Below, one piece after another: positions 8,853-15,684 of a stretch of DNA of 64,000 nt. Position 1 is the first letter of the stretch. The number at the start of each line of letters is the position of its first letter. Made by a program: the position numbers and the translations under genes. The notes under the pieces are model-generated. The model saw only the letters and a program-made list of their open reading frames with translations. It was not told where the DNA came from and made no database searches. The stretch is from CAWAND01 sp963783335 (GTDB lineage Bacteria > Chloroflexota > Anaerolineae > Anaerolineales > E44-bin32). Location: positions 62,001 through 126,000 of the forward strand of contig CAWAND010000010.1 of the NCBI GenBank assembly GCA_963783335.1, written 5' to 3'.

Positions 8853-8881
8853 TTGTCATCCGACAGTTCCGGGTTTATAAT
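8853..8881 (+). promoter_or_regulatory. Promoter of the CPBP-sdpR-sdpI operon
   Basis: TTGTCA (8853-8858) and TATAAT (8876-8881) have ideal 17-bp spacing, about 55 bp before the ATG at 8937. Confidence 0.75.
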
Positions 8882-8936
8882 TCGACGTTGATCAAAATAA
8901 GAACAGTCCGGCAACTCCGGCCAGACGAGGCTTGAA

Positions 8937-9749
8937 ATGACTGAGACCAATCCATCAATCGTAGATTCGACAACCAACGATCGACGCCTTTCCTGGAAGG
9001 TGTTCGGCGTGTTAATGGTCGGCGGCATCATAGGCGCGATCGCCATCATGCCCTATGCCCTGGCCTCCAGCCCCAAGGCACTTGAGGGGCTCCAGATACC
9101 GATCCCCCTGGCACTCTCCATTTCCGTCCTCCAGACCGTCATCTTGGTCGCCATCACCACCGGATTGGGGTTGTGGTTGGGGCCAAGAGTCAATCTTGGC
9201 GCACCGCGCTTGCGTCAGTGGCTTGCGGGCGACCGCGAAGCCGCCATCGCCCTGTTGAAACCAGCCGCTATCCGGGCCGCCGTGGCTGGGGCCGTGGTTT
9301 CGATCGTCATCGTGGGGCTCGACGTGTTCGCCTTTCCGGGCACGCTCCAGGCTCAGAGCGCAGGATCAGCCGGGTCCCCATCCTACTGGCAAGGGCTGCT
9401 GGCTTCCCTTTACGGCGGCATCAACGAAGAGCTGTTGCTCCGCCTCGGCGTGATGACCGTCATCATCTGGCTGGGCGCCGTGCTGATCAGAAAGCGCACA
9501 CCACCCGACGCACTGTATTGGTTTGGGATTGTGGTCAGTGCGGTCGCCTTTGGATTGGGACACCTGCCGGCCACATCGCAGGCCTTCACCGTGACCGCCA
9601 TGGTGGTCCTGCGAGCGGTGGTGCTCAACGGGCTGGGCGGCATCGTCTTCGGATGGTTCTATTGGCGACACGGTCTGCTGTCGGCGATGGCTTCCCACTT
9701 CTCGGCAGATCTTGTGATCCACGTTATCGTGCCGCTGATAGGGGGCTGA
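8937..9749 (+). CDS. CPBP-family intramembrane metalloprotease
   Basis: A 270-residue polytopic membrane protein. The CPBP (Abi, Rce1-like) motifs are present: EELLLR with the paired glutamates, FGLGH with a metal-ligand His, and a final helix with SHFSAD. Family members cleave prenylated or lipidated substrates in the membrane or give bacteriocin self-immunity. It is the first gene of an operon with an SdpR-like repressor and an SdpI-like immunity protein, which supports an immunity or signal-processing role. Its stop is 15 bp before the preferred sdpR start. Confidence 0.85.
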   Translation: MTETNPSIVDSTTNDRRLSWKVFGVLMVGGIIGAIAIMPYALASSPKALEGLQIPIPLALSISVLQTVILVAITTGLGLWLGPRVNLGAPRLRQWLAGDREAAIALLKPAAIRAAVAGAVVSIVIVGLDVFAFPGTLQAQSAGSAGSPSYWQGLLASLYGGINEELLLRLGVMTVIIWLGAVLIRKRTPPDALYWFGIVVSAVAFGLGHLPATSQAFTVTAMVVLRAVVLNGLGGIVFGWFYWRHGLLSAMASHFSADLVIHVIVPLIGG

Positions 9750-9764
9750 TTGGCTGTTGAGAGA

Positions 9765-10046
9765 ATGGCCGTGAACGAGGTCTTCAAGGCGCTGTCAGAT
9801 CCAACACGTCGCGAGATCCTGCGCCTGCTCAGGACGGACGACCTGCCGGCAGGCGAGATCGCATCCAAATTCGATGCCAGCTGGCCGACCATCTCACACC
9901 ACTTGGGCGTGCTCAAGGATGCCAATCTGGTCCTGGTGGAGCGCCAGGCCCAGAGCCTTATCTACTCCTTGAACGCCACCGTGCTCCAAGAAGCTCTGGC
10001 AGAACTGATGGGTTGGTTCGGAAAGAAGCAAGATCATGCGGACTGA
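9765..10046 (+). CDS. sdpR: ArsR/SdpR-family autorepressor
   Basis: A short winged-helix protein opening with VFKALSDPTRREIL and carrying the DNA-recognition segment SWPTISHHLGVL, as in SdpR-type ArsR repressors. It lacks the Cys pairs of metal-sensing ArsR proteins. Possible starts are TTG 9750 (directly after the upstream stop), ATG 9765 and GTG 9771; none has a clear ribosome site, and 9765 best fits the family length. It overlaps the next gene by 11 nt. In Bacillus subtilis SdpR represses its own operon and is held at the membrane by SdpI. Confidence 0.85.
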   Translation: MAVNEVFKALSDPTRREILRLLRTDDLPAGEIASKFDASWPTISHHLGVLKDANLVLVERQAQSLIYSLNATVLQEALAELMGWFGKKQDHAD

Positions 10047-10737
10047 ATGGCGCAAAGAATGGCTCCCCCTGGCAGCGATCGCAATCACCTTTGTTGTGGC
10101 CGCCATCGTCTACTCGCGGGTCCCCGATCCGATGCCCACCCACTGGAACGCAGCCGGTGTGCCCGATGACTACGGGTCACGCTTCGTAGGCGTCCTGCTC
10201 ATCCCGTTGATGTCCGTGGGCATTTACCTTCTGTTCTTGGTGCTGCCTCGTATCGACCCACGCGGGGCAAATTATGCTCGCTTCTCGGACACCTATCGAT
10301 TCTTCCGTACCTTGATCATCTTGTTTCTGCTGTTCGTGTACGCCGTCACGTTGGTGGCCGCCTTTCAACCCGGCTACCGGCTGAACAGCGCCTGGATGTT
10401 CGGCGGGGTCGGTTTTCTCCTGGCCGCCCTGGGCAACTACCTGCCCCGGGTACGGTCGAACTGGTTCGTAGGAATCCGAACCCCGTGGACGTTGTCCAGC
10501 GAAAGAGTGTGGCGCGAGACGCATCGATTGGGGGGTCGAGTCTTCGTCATCGGTGGAATCGCGATCGCCGTGGCCGGGCTGCTCAAGCCCGAGTGGAGCG
10601 CATCGATTGTGCTGATCGGCAGCTTATCGGCTGCCCTCATCCCTGTCGTCTTTTCCTATGTGGTGTATCGGCGGGTCAGGCGCGAAGAGCGCGGCGATAC
10701 GGCCCAAGATCCTCCTCCCAACCATCCCCAGAGTTAG
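10036..10737 (+). CDS. sdpI: SdpI-family integral membrane protein
   Basis: This 233-residue protein has a DUF1648 start (SRVPDPMPTHWNAAGVPD), several transmembrane helices, and the SdpI segment GIRTPWTLSSERVWRETHRLGG. SdpI is the immunity and signalling partner of SdpR in B. subtilis. Overlap with the repressor gene and a shared promoter with the CPBP gene make a compact three-gene unit. No obvious toxin gene (sdpC-like) is in the window. Its TAG stop overlaps the stop of the convergent gene by 3-4 nt. Confidence 0.88.
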   Translation: MRTEWRKEWLPLAAIAITFVVAAIVYSRVPDPMPTHWNAAGVPDDYGSRFVGVLLIPLMSVGIYLLFLVLPRIDPRGANYARFSDTYRFFRTLIILFLLFVYAVTLVAAFQPGYRLNSAWMFGGVGFLLAALGNYLPRVRSNWFVGIRTPWTLSSERVWRETHRLGGRVFVIGGIAIAVAGLLKPEWSASIVLIGSLSAALIPVVFSYVVYRRVRREERGDTAQDPPPNHPQS

Positions 10738-11840
10738 GGCGCGGCGCAGCGAAAGCCCAGATCAACTCGAAAAGACCCGGGCTCCAGCCATCCGCGATTG
10801 GCGGTTCGATCGGGCAGCACCGAACCCTGCCAGGATGGTTCCAGCCAAGAACCGCCGCGCATCACTTTCCACATTCCCGACGCTGGTCCCTGAGGATCGG
10901 GCACACTGGTCGCCTGGTAGGCATCCGATTGGTACCAGTCCGCGACCCACTCCCACACATTACCCGCCATGTCCATCGCCCCGTAGGGACTGGCGCCTTC
11001 CGGGAATTGGCCGACGGGGGCGGCTTCGGCGAAACCATCATTTATGGACGAGTCACGGTAGGCAAAGGGGCAACTGGCATCACAGAAGTTGAGACGCAGC
11101 GAAGAGCCCGACTTGGGGGCGCCGACCCAACCCCATGGATACAATCGGCCGTCCGTCCCCCGGGCCGCCTTTTCCCATTCGGCTTCCGTCGGCAACCGGC
11201 GGCCCGCCCAGGCACAGTACGCGGCAGCCTGCGGCCAGGACACTCCCGTCACGGGAAGTGTCGGATCGTGGGGCAGGGCTGCAGCCAGATCCTCCGAAAT
11301 CGGTGTGCAGCCCCCACCGCCGATGCACTCCTGATACATCGCTTGCGTGACCTCGGTCTCATCGATCCAGAAGGCCGACAGGGTCACCTTGTGCTGCGGG
11401 ACCTCGTCCGGCTGGCTGCCCACAAACGTCTTCTCGGTGCCCATCAGGAAGTCGCCGGCCGGAACAGCATGCAGGACCATGCCATCTGCCGGCGAGGTCC
11501 ACGGTTGGACGCCGCGTTCGGCGGCGGGGGGCGTCGGCCGATCCCAGGGCGTTGCCATCGGCAGCATGGGGGTGGCCGTCGGCGTTGGCGGGACCGCCGT
11601 CGATGTCGCCGTGCGAGTGGGCGTCACAACCACAGGCCGCGGCGAGCTCAGCGCTGATGTGGGCGGCGGTGGCGTGGGCTGCGCTACCGGGCTCGGTTTG
11701 CAGCCTGCCAACAGAAGGCCGACAGCCACGAGCGCCAGGCCCTTGGGCCTGGCGATTGGATCGTGCTTTGAGACTACGTCCACGGTGATTCTCACAGGGC
11801 CCATCTTAGCACCGCTCGGGAGGCTGTGACCCACGGGCAT
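10734..11840 (-). CDS. SUMF1/formylglycine-generating-enzyme-like lipoprotein
   Basis: A lipoprotein signal with lipobox LLAGC (Cys at about residue 47 of the longest form) is followed by a Pro/Thr-rich linker and a FGE-sulfatase domain. That domain contains GDFLMGT, RLPTEAEWEKAARG, GNVWEWVADWY and the closing MRGGSW and GFRC. Such domains include true formylglycine synthases, but many members only bind ligands. Several start codons are possible; 11804 or a later GTG would give a more normal signal peptide than 11840. It ends tail-to-tail with sdpI. The substrate is unknown. Confidence 0.85.
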   Translation of the reverse strand: MPVGHSLPSGAKMGPVRITVDVVSKHDPIARPKGLALVAVGLLLAGCKPSPVAQPTPPPPTSALSSPRPVVVTPTRTATSTAVPPTPTATPMLPMATPWDRPTPPAAERGVQPWTSPADGMVLHAVPAGDFLMGTEKTFVGSQPDEVPQHKVTLSAFWIDETEVTQAMYQECIGGGGCTPISEDLAAALPHDPTLPVTGVSWPQAAAYCAWAGRRLPTEAEWEKAARGTDGRLYPWGWVGAPKSGSSLRLNFCDASCPFAYRDSSINDGFAEAAPVGQFPEGASPYGAMDMAGNVWEWVADWYQSDAYQATSVPDPQGPASGMWKVMRGGSWLEPSWQGSVLPDRTANRGWLEPGSFRVDLGFRCAAP

Positions 11841-11877
11841 CCTGTTGTGTGCACGGCGACCATGGGGTTCAGGCGGG

Positions 11878-11907
11878 TTGTCGGATGCACCAGCCGACCT
11901 TTATAAT
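11878..11907 (+). promoter_or_regulatory. Promoter of a lipoprotein gene
   Basis: TTGTCG (11878-11883) and TATAAT (11902-11907) are 18 bp apart. Because the -10 box lies inside longer possible reading frames, it argues that translation starts downstream, at GTG 11951. Confidence 0.6.
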
Positions 11908-11950
11908 GCCGGCTGCTTTACGCTCTCCCATCCGTCCGGAGAAACAGCCT

Positions 11951-12700
11951 GTGTCCAGAGGTCAGAACCTCCAACCGATACTGATGGCGCTGACGCTGTC
12001 CATCATCCTGATGCTGGCCGGCTGCGGTCAGGTCAACTTGCCGTTCACGAGCACTCAGACACCGCTCCCGACGTTTACGTCAGCACCGACAGCCACCTCG
12101 CTACCGACCTCCACCCCCAGCTCGACTTCGACACCGCTGCCCGGATCCAGCCCGGGGCCAGCCGCCTCGACCCCGGCGATCATCGGCCCTACCGGAGTTG
12201 AAGTCGACTGCGGCACAGGTGAGCCAACCGGAGCTGCTCTGGGCGATGATCTGGCCGTCACCTCCGCCTCGGCCAGCGTGCTCCAACCCATGATGGACTA
12301 CGTTTTCACGGCTGAGTTTGGGGGCGTCAGCAGCATCCAGTCGCCCATCTACAGCGCGCTCGTTCTCTACGACCCCTCTTCTCCACTTCTGGATCCCCCC
12401 GCCGAGAATTGGTATTTCGACAACATCGGCAACGTGGTCTACGGCCTTGTCTTCCAACCCGGACTTCCGGACACCACCTTCCGAGCCGTCGTATCCGACA
12501 CCGGCTGGCAGGAAAGTAAGGCGACTCAGTTCCTTGCCAGCGTGGATGGCAACCAACTGAGAATGCGTGTGCCGGCCTTCGAGATGCCTCCCGGCGCCCG
12601 TTGGGCCATGGCGTTCTCCGACGGTGGCTTGACCACCTGTGAAACCGTGGGTATCGCGGAAGACAACCTGCCTGCCCTCGAGCTCCCCCCGGTCCGCTGA
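11951..12700 (+). CDS. Uncharacterised lipoprotein
   Basis: The start GTG 11951 is chosen because GGAGA lies 8 nt upstream and the promoter lies before it. The protein (about 249 residues) has a hydrophobic signal ending in lipobox LMLAGC, a Thr/Ser/Pro linker of about 50 residues, and a compact beta-rich domain (YVFTAEFGG, NWYFDNIGNVVYGLVF) that I cannot assign. The linker style is shared with the neighbouring SUMF1 lipoprotein. Function unknown; surface display is likely. Confidence 0.72.
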   Translation: MSRGQNLQPILMALTLSIILMLAGCGQVNLPFTSTQTPLPTFTSAPTATSLPTSTPSSTSTPLPGSSPGPAASTPAIIGPTGVEVDCGTGEPTGAALGDDLAVTSASASVLQPMMDYVFTAEFGGVSSIQSPIYSALVLYDPSSPLLDPPAENWYFDNIGNVVYGLVFQPGLPDTTFRAVVSDTGWQESKATQFLASVDGNQLRMRVPAFEMPPGARWAMAFSDGGLTTCETVGIAEDNLPALELPPVR

Positions 12701-12777
12701 GCCCAACCGGCCGACAAGCCAAAGCCCAGCCGCAGCCTGCACTTGACCTCGCCGACGGTTCGGTCTTGACTGGAACC

Positions 12778-12885
12778 GTGCTCGCAAAGGTCCACTCTTG
12801 TGCCGTCATTGGCCTTGAGGGGGCGATCGTCGAGGTCGAAATGGACACAGCACGCGGGCTGCCCTCTTTCACCACATACGGAACA
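12778..12885 (+). pseudogene. comM: N-terminal fragment of comM/yifB (Mg-chelatase-like ATPase)
   Basis: From GTG 12778 the translation LAKVHSCAVIGLEGAIVEVE is the start of ComM/YifB; it continues with RGLPSF and then loses similarity within about 35 codons. A whole ComM has about 500 residues with AAA+ and magnesium-chelatase domains and acts as a branch-migration helicase in natural transformation. The matching C-terminal end is found at 14082-14246. The two ends lie as far apart as in an intact gene, so the middle seems to have been replaced, not just interrupted. Confidence 0.8.
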
Positions 12886-12943
12886 ACAGACCGCACCCAT
12901 TCCCTTCTCCTTGCACGTCACCAGCCTGCGAAGGAAGGCCTGA

Positions 12944-13117
12944 ATTACCCTTCAGGAAGATGCGCAAATCAAGGCCATCATCGAGGAGCTGCGCCCGGAC
13001 AACCCTGGCCTGACGGAACAGGAGCTCGAGGACGCAGCCGAGTCGGTGCTGCGTTTCAGGACTCCTGACATTTTCGAGGTAGACGATGATGATTGTGATG
13101 ATAGGGGCTACGATTGA
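12944..13117 (+). pseudogene. Remnant coding stretch with acidic C-terminus
   Basis: An open frame without a usual start codon runs from just after a TGA (12941-12943) to TGA 13115-13117. It encodes a helix-rich, acidic segment (AQIKAIIEELRPDNPGLTEQE) and an Asp-rich tail (EVDDDDCDD). Codon pattern and composition look protein-like, but I recognise no family. It is probably the end of a gene whose front was lost when the comM locus was rearranged. Confidence 0.35.
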
Positions 13118-13142
13118 ATACGTAAATGTTTTTAGTAGTGTA

Positions 13143-13170
13143 TTGACAATGCGGATTTGCCTAGTATATT
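13143..13170 (+). promoter_or_regulatory. Promoter of the mazEF module
   Basis: A consensus TTGACA (13143-13148) and TATATT (13165-13170) are 16 bp apart, 25 bp before the ATG. The -35 box lies inside the small palindrome ATTGACAAT, a plausible binding site for the MazE/MazF autorepressor. The region is distinctly AT-rich compared with its surroundings. Confidence 0.7.
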
Positions 13171-13194
13171 CATTGTAGATACAGGAGGTGCGGA

Positions 13195-13437
13195 ATGAGG
13201 TCAAAGATAGTAACGTGGGGCAATAGCCTTGCTTTGAGAATCCCCAAGCCTTATGCCCTCGAAATGGGGTTCGAGAAGGACACACCCATCGAGTTGGGTA
13301 TCAGCGATGGCAGGCTTGTCGTCGCAAAGCATGATGCAGAGACACCAACTCTCGATGAGCTCATCGCCGGTATCACGCCTGAAAATCTCCACGGTGAGAT
13401 GGATTTCGGCGAACCAGTTGGGAATGAGGTTTGGTAG
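13195..13437 (+). CDS. mazE: MazE-like antitoxin (AbrB/SpoVT fold)
   Basis: An 80-residue protein with the AbrB-type swapped-hairpin DNA-binding domain (KIVTWGNSLALRIPKPYA, then DGRLVVAK) and an acidic, flexible C-terminus (LDELIAGITPENLHGEMD) that in MazE proteins wraps and blocks the toxin. Start ATG 13195 is preceded by AGGAGGTG 4 nt away. The stop overlaps the start of mazF by 7 nt, giving coupled translation. Confidence 0.92.
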   Translation: MRSKIVTWGNSLALRIPKPYALEMGFEKDTPIELGISDGRLVVAKHDAETPTLDELIAGITPENLHGEMDFGEPVGNEVW

Positions 13438-13775
13438 CAGCAGCCGAGTACGTCCCTGACCAGGGACACATCGTCAACCTTTCACTTGACCCTCAGGCCG
13501 GGCACAAGCAAGCTGGTCGTCGCCCGGTTCTGATTCTTTCAGTCAAACGCTACAACAAGGTCAGCAGCCTTTGCCTCATTTGTCCCATCACTCACCAGGC
13601 AAAGGGCTACCCTTTTGAGATTGAACTGCCCAAGGGCCTGAAAACTACAGGCGTTCTAATGTCTGACCAGATTAAGAGCCTAGATTGGCGTGCCCGCCAA
13701 GCAGAGTTCGTTGACGACATCCCCCTCAGCATAGTTGAGGATGTCATAAAGCGGGTAAATCTCCTGTTTTCCTGA
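13431..13775 (+). CDS. mazF: MazF-like mRNA interferase toxin
   Basis: A 114-residue protein with the PemK/MazF fold: YVPDQGHIVNLSLDP at the start, QAGRRPVLILS with the conserved Arg, ITHQAKGYPFEIELP, and VLMSDQIKSLDWRAR. It closely matches E. coli MazF in motif order and length. MazF cuts mRNA at short specific sequences. Translation starts at TTG 13431 inside mazE. The pair sits in an AT-rich island between the two ends of comM, which suggests arrival by horizontal transfer. Confidence 0.93.
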   Translation: MVAAAEYVPDQGHIVNLSLDPQAGHKQAGRRPVLILSVKRYNKVSSLCLICPITHQAKGYPFEIELPKGLKTTGVLMSDQIKSLDWRARQAEFVDDIPLSIVEDVIKRVNLLFS

Positions 13776-13861
13776 CCCGTGTGCATTGCCCGCATCACTC
13801 CATTCGCAAAACACGTGAGGGCCGCACAAGCCCCATCGTGATGGCACCCAATACGCCTCCC

Positions 13862-13956
13862 ACTACGATGCTCACCACGACGACCACCATCGTGACGACC
13901 ACCATCGTGACGACCACCACCATGACGACCATCACCACGACAACGACCACCACACT
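13862..13956 (+). repeat. Degenerate GACGACCACCATCGT minisatellite
   Basis: Two perfect 15-bp units GACGACCACCATCGT are followed by shortened variants built of GAC, CAC and CAT triplets. One frame reads as alternating Asp and His, another as almost pure Thr. The His/Asp frame would look like a metal-binding tail, but it has no start codon and a stop lies at 13816-13818. It is probably the end of a lost gene or a simple expansion. Confidence 0.6.
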
Positions 13957-14081
13957 GCTGGAGACTTTTGCCTGCTCATCGATTTACAAAGAAGCCCCAC
14001 TCGGTTTGCACTCTCTCGCGGGCCCGCGCATGAGCGGCTAGGATTGGAAACAACAAGGGCCGAGCAGGTAGCAGCCCCTGG

Positions 14082-14246
14082 GCGTTGGCCACAGCGGAGT
14101 CGGCGCAGCAGCTCCAGCTTTCGGCCCGCGCCTTCCATCGCATCCTCGAGCTGGCCCGCACCATCGCCGACCTGGCCGGCGATCCCAATCTCAAGCCACC
14201 CCATCTGGCCGAAGCGCTGCAGTACCGGCCACGGGTGTGGCGCTGA
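14082..14246 (+). pseudogene. comM: C-terminal fragment of comM/yifB
   Basis: The frame ending at TGA 14244-14246 reads LQLSARAFHRILELARTIAD, then a segment ending PPHLAEALQYRP, the hallmark C-terminus of ComM/YifB. It has no start codon of its own. Together with the N-terminal fragment at 12778 it brackets the mazEF island. Confidence 0.85.
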
Positions 14247-14348
14247 CTGCCCGACGCCTGTCAGCCTCTTGTCGGCCCCCTTTCCTGAATCAGCTCGTTT
14301 CTGACCTAGACTTGAAGTACGTTGCGCTTCAGGTTGAGAGGAGACAAG

Positions 14349-14951
14349 ATGCCAACCGAGACCATTCGCCCTGATGGACGTTGGGTGCCGAAGACATGGG
14401 GCGCCCTGACTTCTTTGTTGATCCTGATCCTGCTGTCATCTGGGCTGTTCGGCTTCTTCATCGGCAGCGACGCCGGCGGCGCTCGAGGGGCTCTAATTGC
14501 ACTATGGATTGTTGCCGGGATCAACGCCCTTTGGTTCATTCCTGCCCTGGTGGTCATCCCGTTCTACTACCGCACCTTGCGCTACGAGATCCAGGACGAC
14601 GAAGTGATCGTGCGCGCCGGCCTGATCACGCGTTCGGTGAAACATGTGCCCTATCGGACCGTCACAAACCTCAAAGTGACCCGCGGCCCCTTTGATCGCA
14701 TGTTCGGCCTGGGCACGCTGGCCATCCAGACCGCTGGGATGAGCGGTCAGACCGGAGCTGAGGAGAGTTTGATCGGCCTGAATGATGTCCAAGCCATCTA
14801 CGACACCGTCGCCACCGCGCTCCGCCGCTACCGCAGCGCCATGTCACCCACCGCCGCCGACGAAGACGTCGGATTGAGAGCCGACGCCGACCTGGGTGCC
14901 CTTTTGGCCGAGGTCAAAGCTATCCGCCTGGCTGTCGAAGGGCGCAGCTGA
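14349..14951 (+). CDS. Membrane protein with bacterial PH domain (YdbS-like)
   Basis: About 200 residues: two N-terminal transmembrane helices (around residues 20-40 and 50-75), then a bPH domain (LRYEIQDDEVIVRAGLITRS, VPYRTVTNLKVTRGPFDRMF, LAIQTAGMSG) and a charged C-terminal helix. ATG 14349 is supported by GAGAGGAGA about 6 nt upstream. YdbS-like proteins are membrane stress factors of unknown mechanism. It is followed by a strong terminator, so it is probably monocistronic. Confidence 0.82.
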   Translation: MPTETIRPDGRWVPKTWGALTSLLILILLSSGLFGFFIGSDAGGARGALIALWIVAGINALWFIPALVVIPFYYRTLRYEIQDDEVIVRAGLITRSVKHVPYRTVTNLKVTRGPFDRMFGLGTLAIQTAGMSGQTGAEESLIGLNDVQAIYDTVATALRRYRSAMSPTAADEDVGLRADADLGALLAEVKAIRLAVEGRS

Positions 14952-14974
14952 CGCTCGGCACAGCCACAAGAATG

Positions 14975-15001
14975 AGAGCCGGCCCATCGGGCCGGCTCTT
15001 T
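14975..15001 (+). terminator. Rho-independent terminator of the PH-domain gene
   Basis: An 11-bp perfect GC-rich stem (14975-14985 with 14989-14999), an ATC loop, and a short T-run lie 24 bp after the stop codon. Confidence 0.8.
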
Positions 15002-15131
15002 GGACTCAAGAACATCCGGGGCGGATCAAATGGCGCTTCCCTAGTGCAGATGATATGGGCTGCAGGCGAGGCTCAGCGCGATTTCCCCCTACCAGGCGCA
15101 GAGATCGAGCTGAGATTTCCCCCGCGGGTCG

Positions 15132-15385
15132 TCAGTGCTTTGCCGTATCCTCGGCCAAGGCCATCGCCTCTTCCAGACTCAAGGTCCTGCCCGCCTGGTA
15201 GGCAGCAGCATAGGCCTCGTCAGACATGCCTTTGATTACCGCTCATCGATAAGCGTCGATGACCGGCACGTCCGCAGGCTGAAGGGTCAGACCGTAGCGC
15301 TCCAGCAGTTGATCGGATGCACCGAGCAATCTGCCTGCTCGATCGAACTCCCCAAGCGCCGCCGCTGCCCCTGCCCGACGTGGGC
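15132..15385 (-). pseudogene. C-terminal remnant of a TPR-type regulator (LuxR/adenylate-cyclase-like)
   Basis: On the minus strand one frame reads GEFDRAGRLLGASDQLLERY, then an in-frame TGA (15243-15245), then SDEAYAAAYQAGRTLSLEEA and a stop at 15132-15134. This is the typical tail of large ATPase/TPR transcriptional regulators or class III cyclases. No upstream body is recognisable above about 15385. The in-frame stop and missing body mark it as a relic. The rest of 15002-15645 shows nothing else I can support. Confidence 0.5.
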
Positions 15386-15645
15386 GCGGGATCACGAATC
15401 GCTGCCGCAGCTTGCGGCTATGTCGCCGATGAGGCAGAACAATTCGTCTCCGGCGCTCTCACCAGGCCCAGGTCCGCCTCAGCCCTCATCCCCCTCGCTT
15501 TCCGGCCCAATCGCCGCGTTGAACAGACCTGTGGTTTTTGCGCCAAGTACCTAACTGGGTTTTCGACCCTGGCGCAAACTCCTCCTGGAAGCTCCAGTCC
15601 TCGGCGAACCGGAGCTTCCTATGTTCAGGGCCTGGCCGGAGACAT

Positions 15646-15673
15646 TTGACCCTCAGGGCACATAGGCTACAAT
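15646..15673 (+). promoter_or_regulatory. Promoter of the SPFH/psuKG operon, near-leaderless
   Basis: TTGACC (15646-15651) and TACAAT (15668-15673) are 16 bp apart. Only 11 bp separate the -10 box from the ATG at 15685, so the leader is at most a few bases. Confidence 0.65.
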
Positions 15674-15684
15674 CGCTCATCAGA

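Noticed and set aside
13862..13956. CRISPR array or spacer-like repeat
   Set aside because: Units are contiguous triplet-based repeats without spacers, and no cas genes are present.
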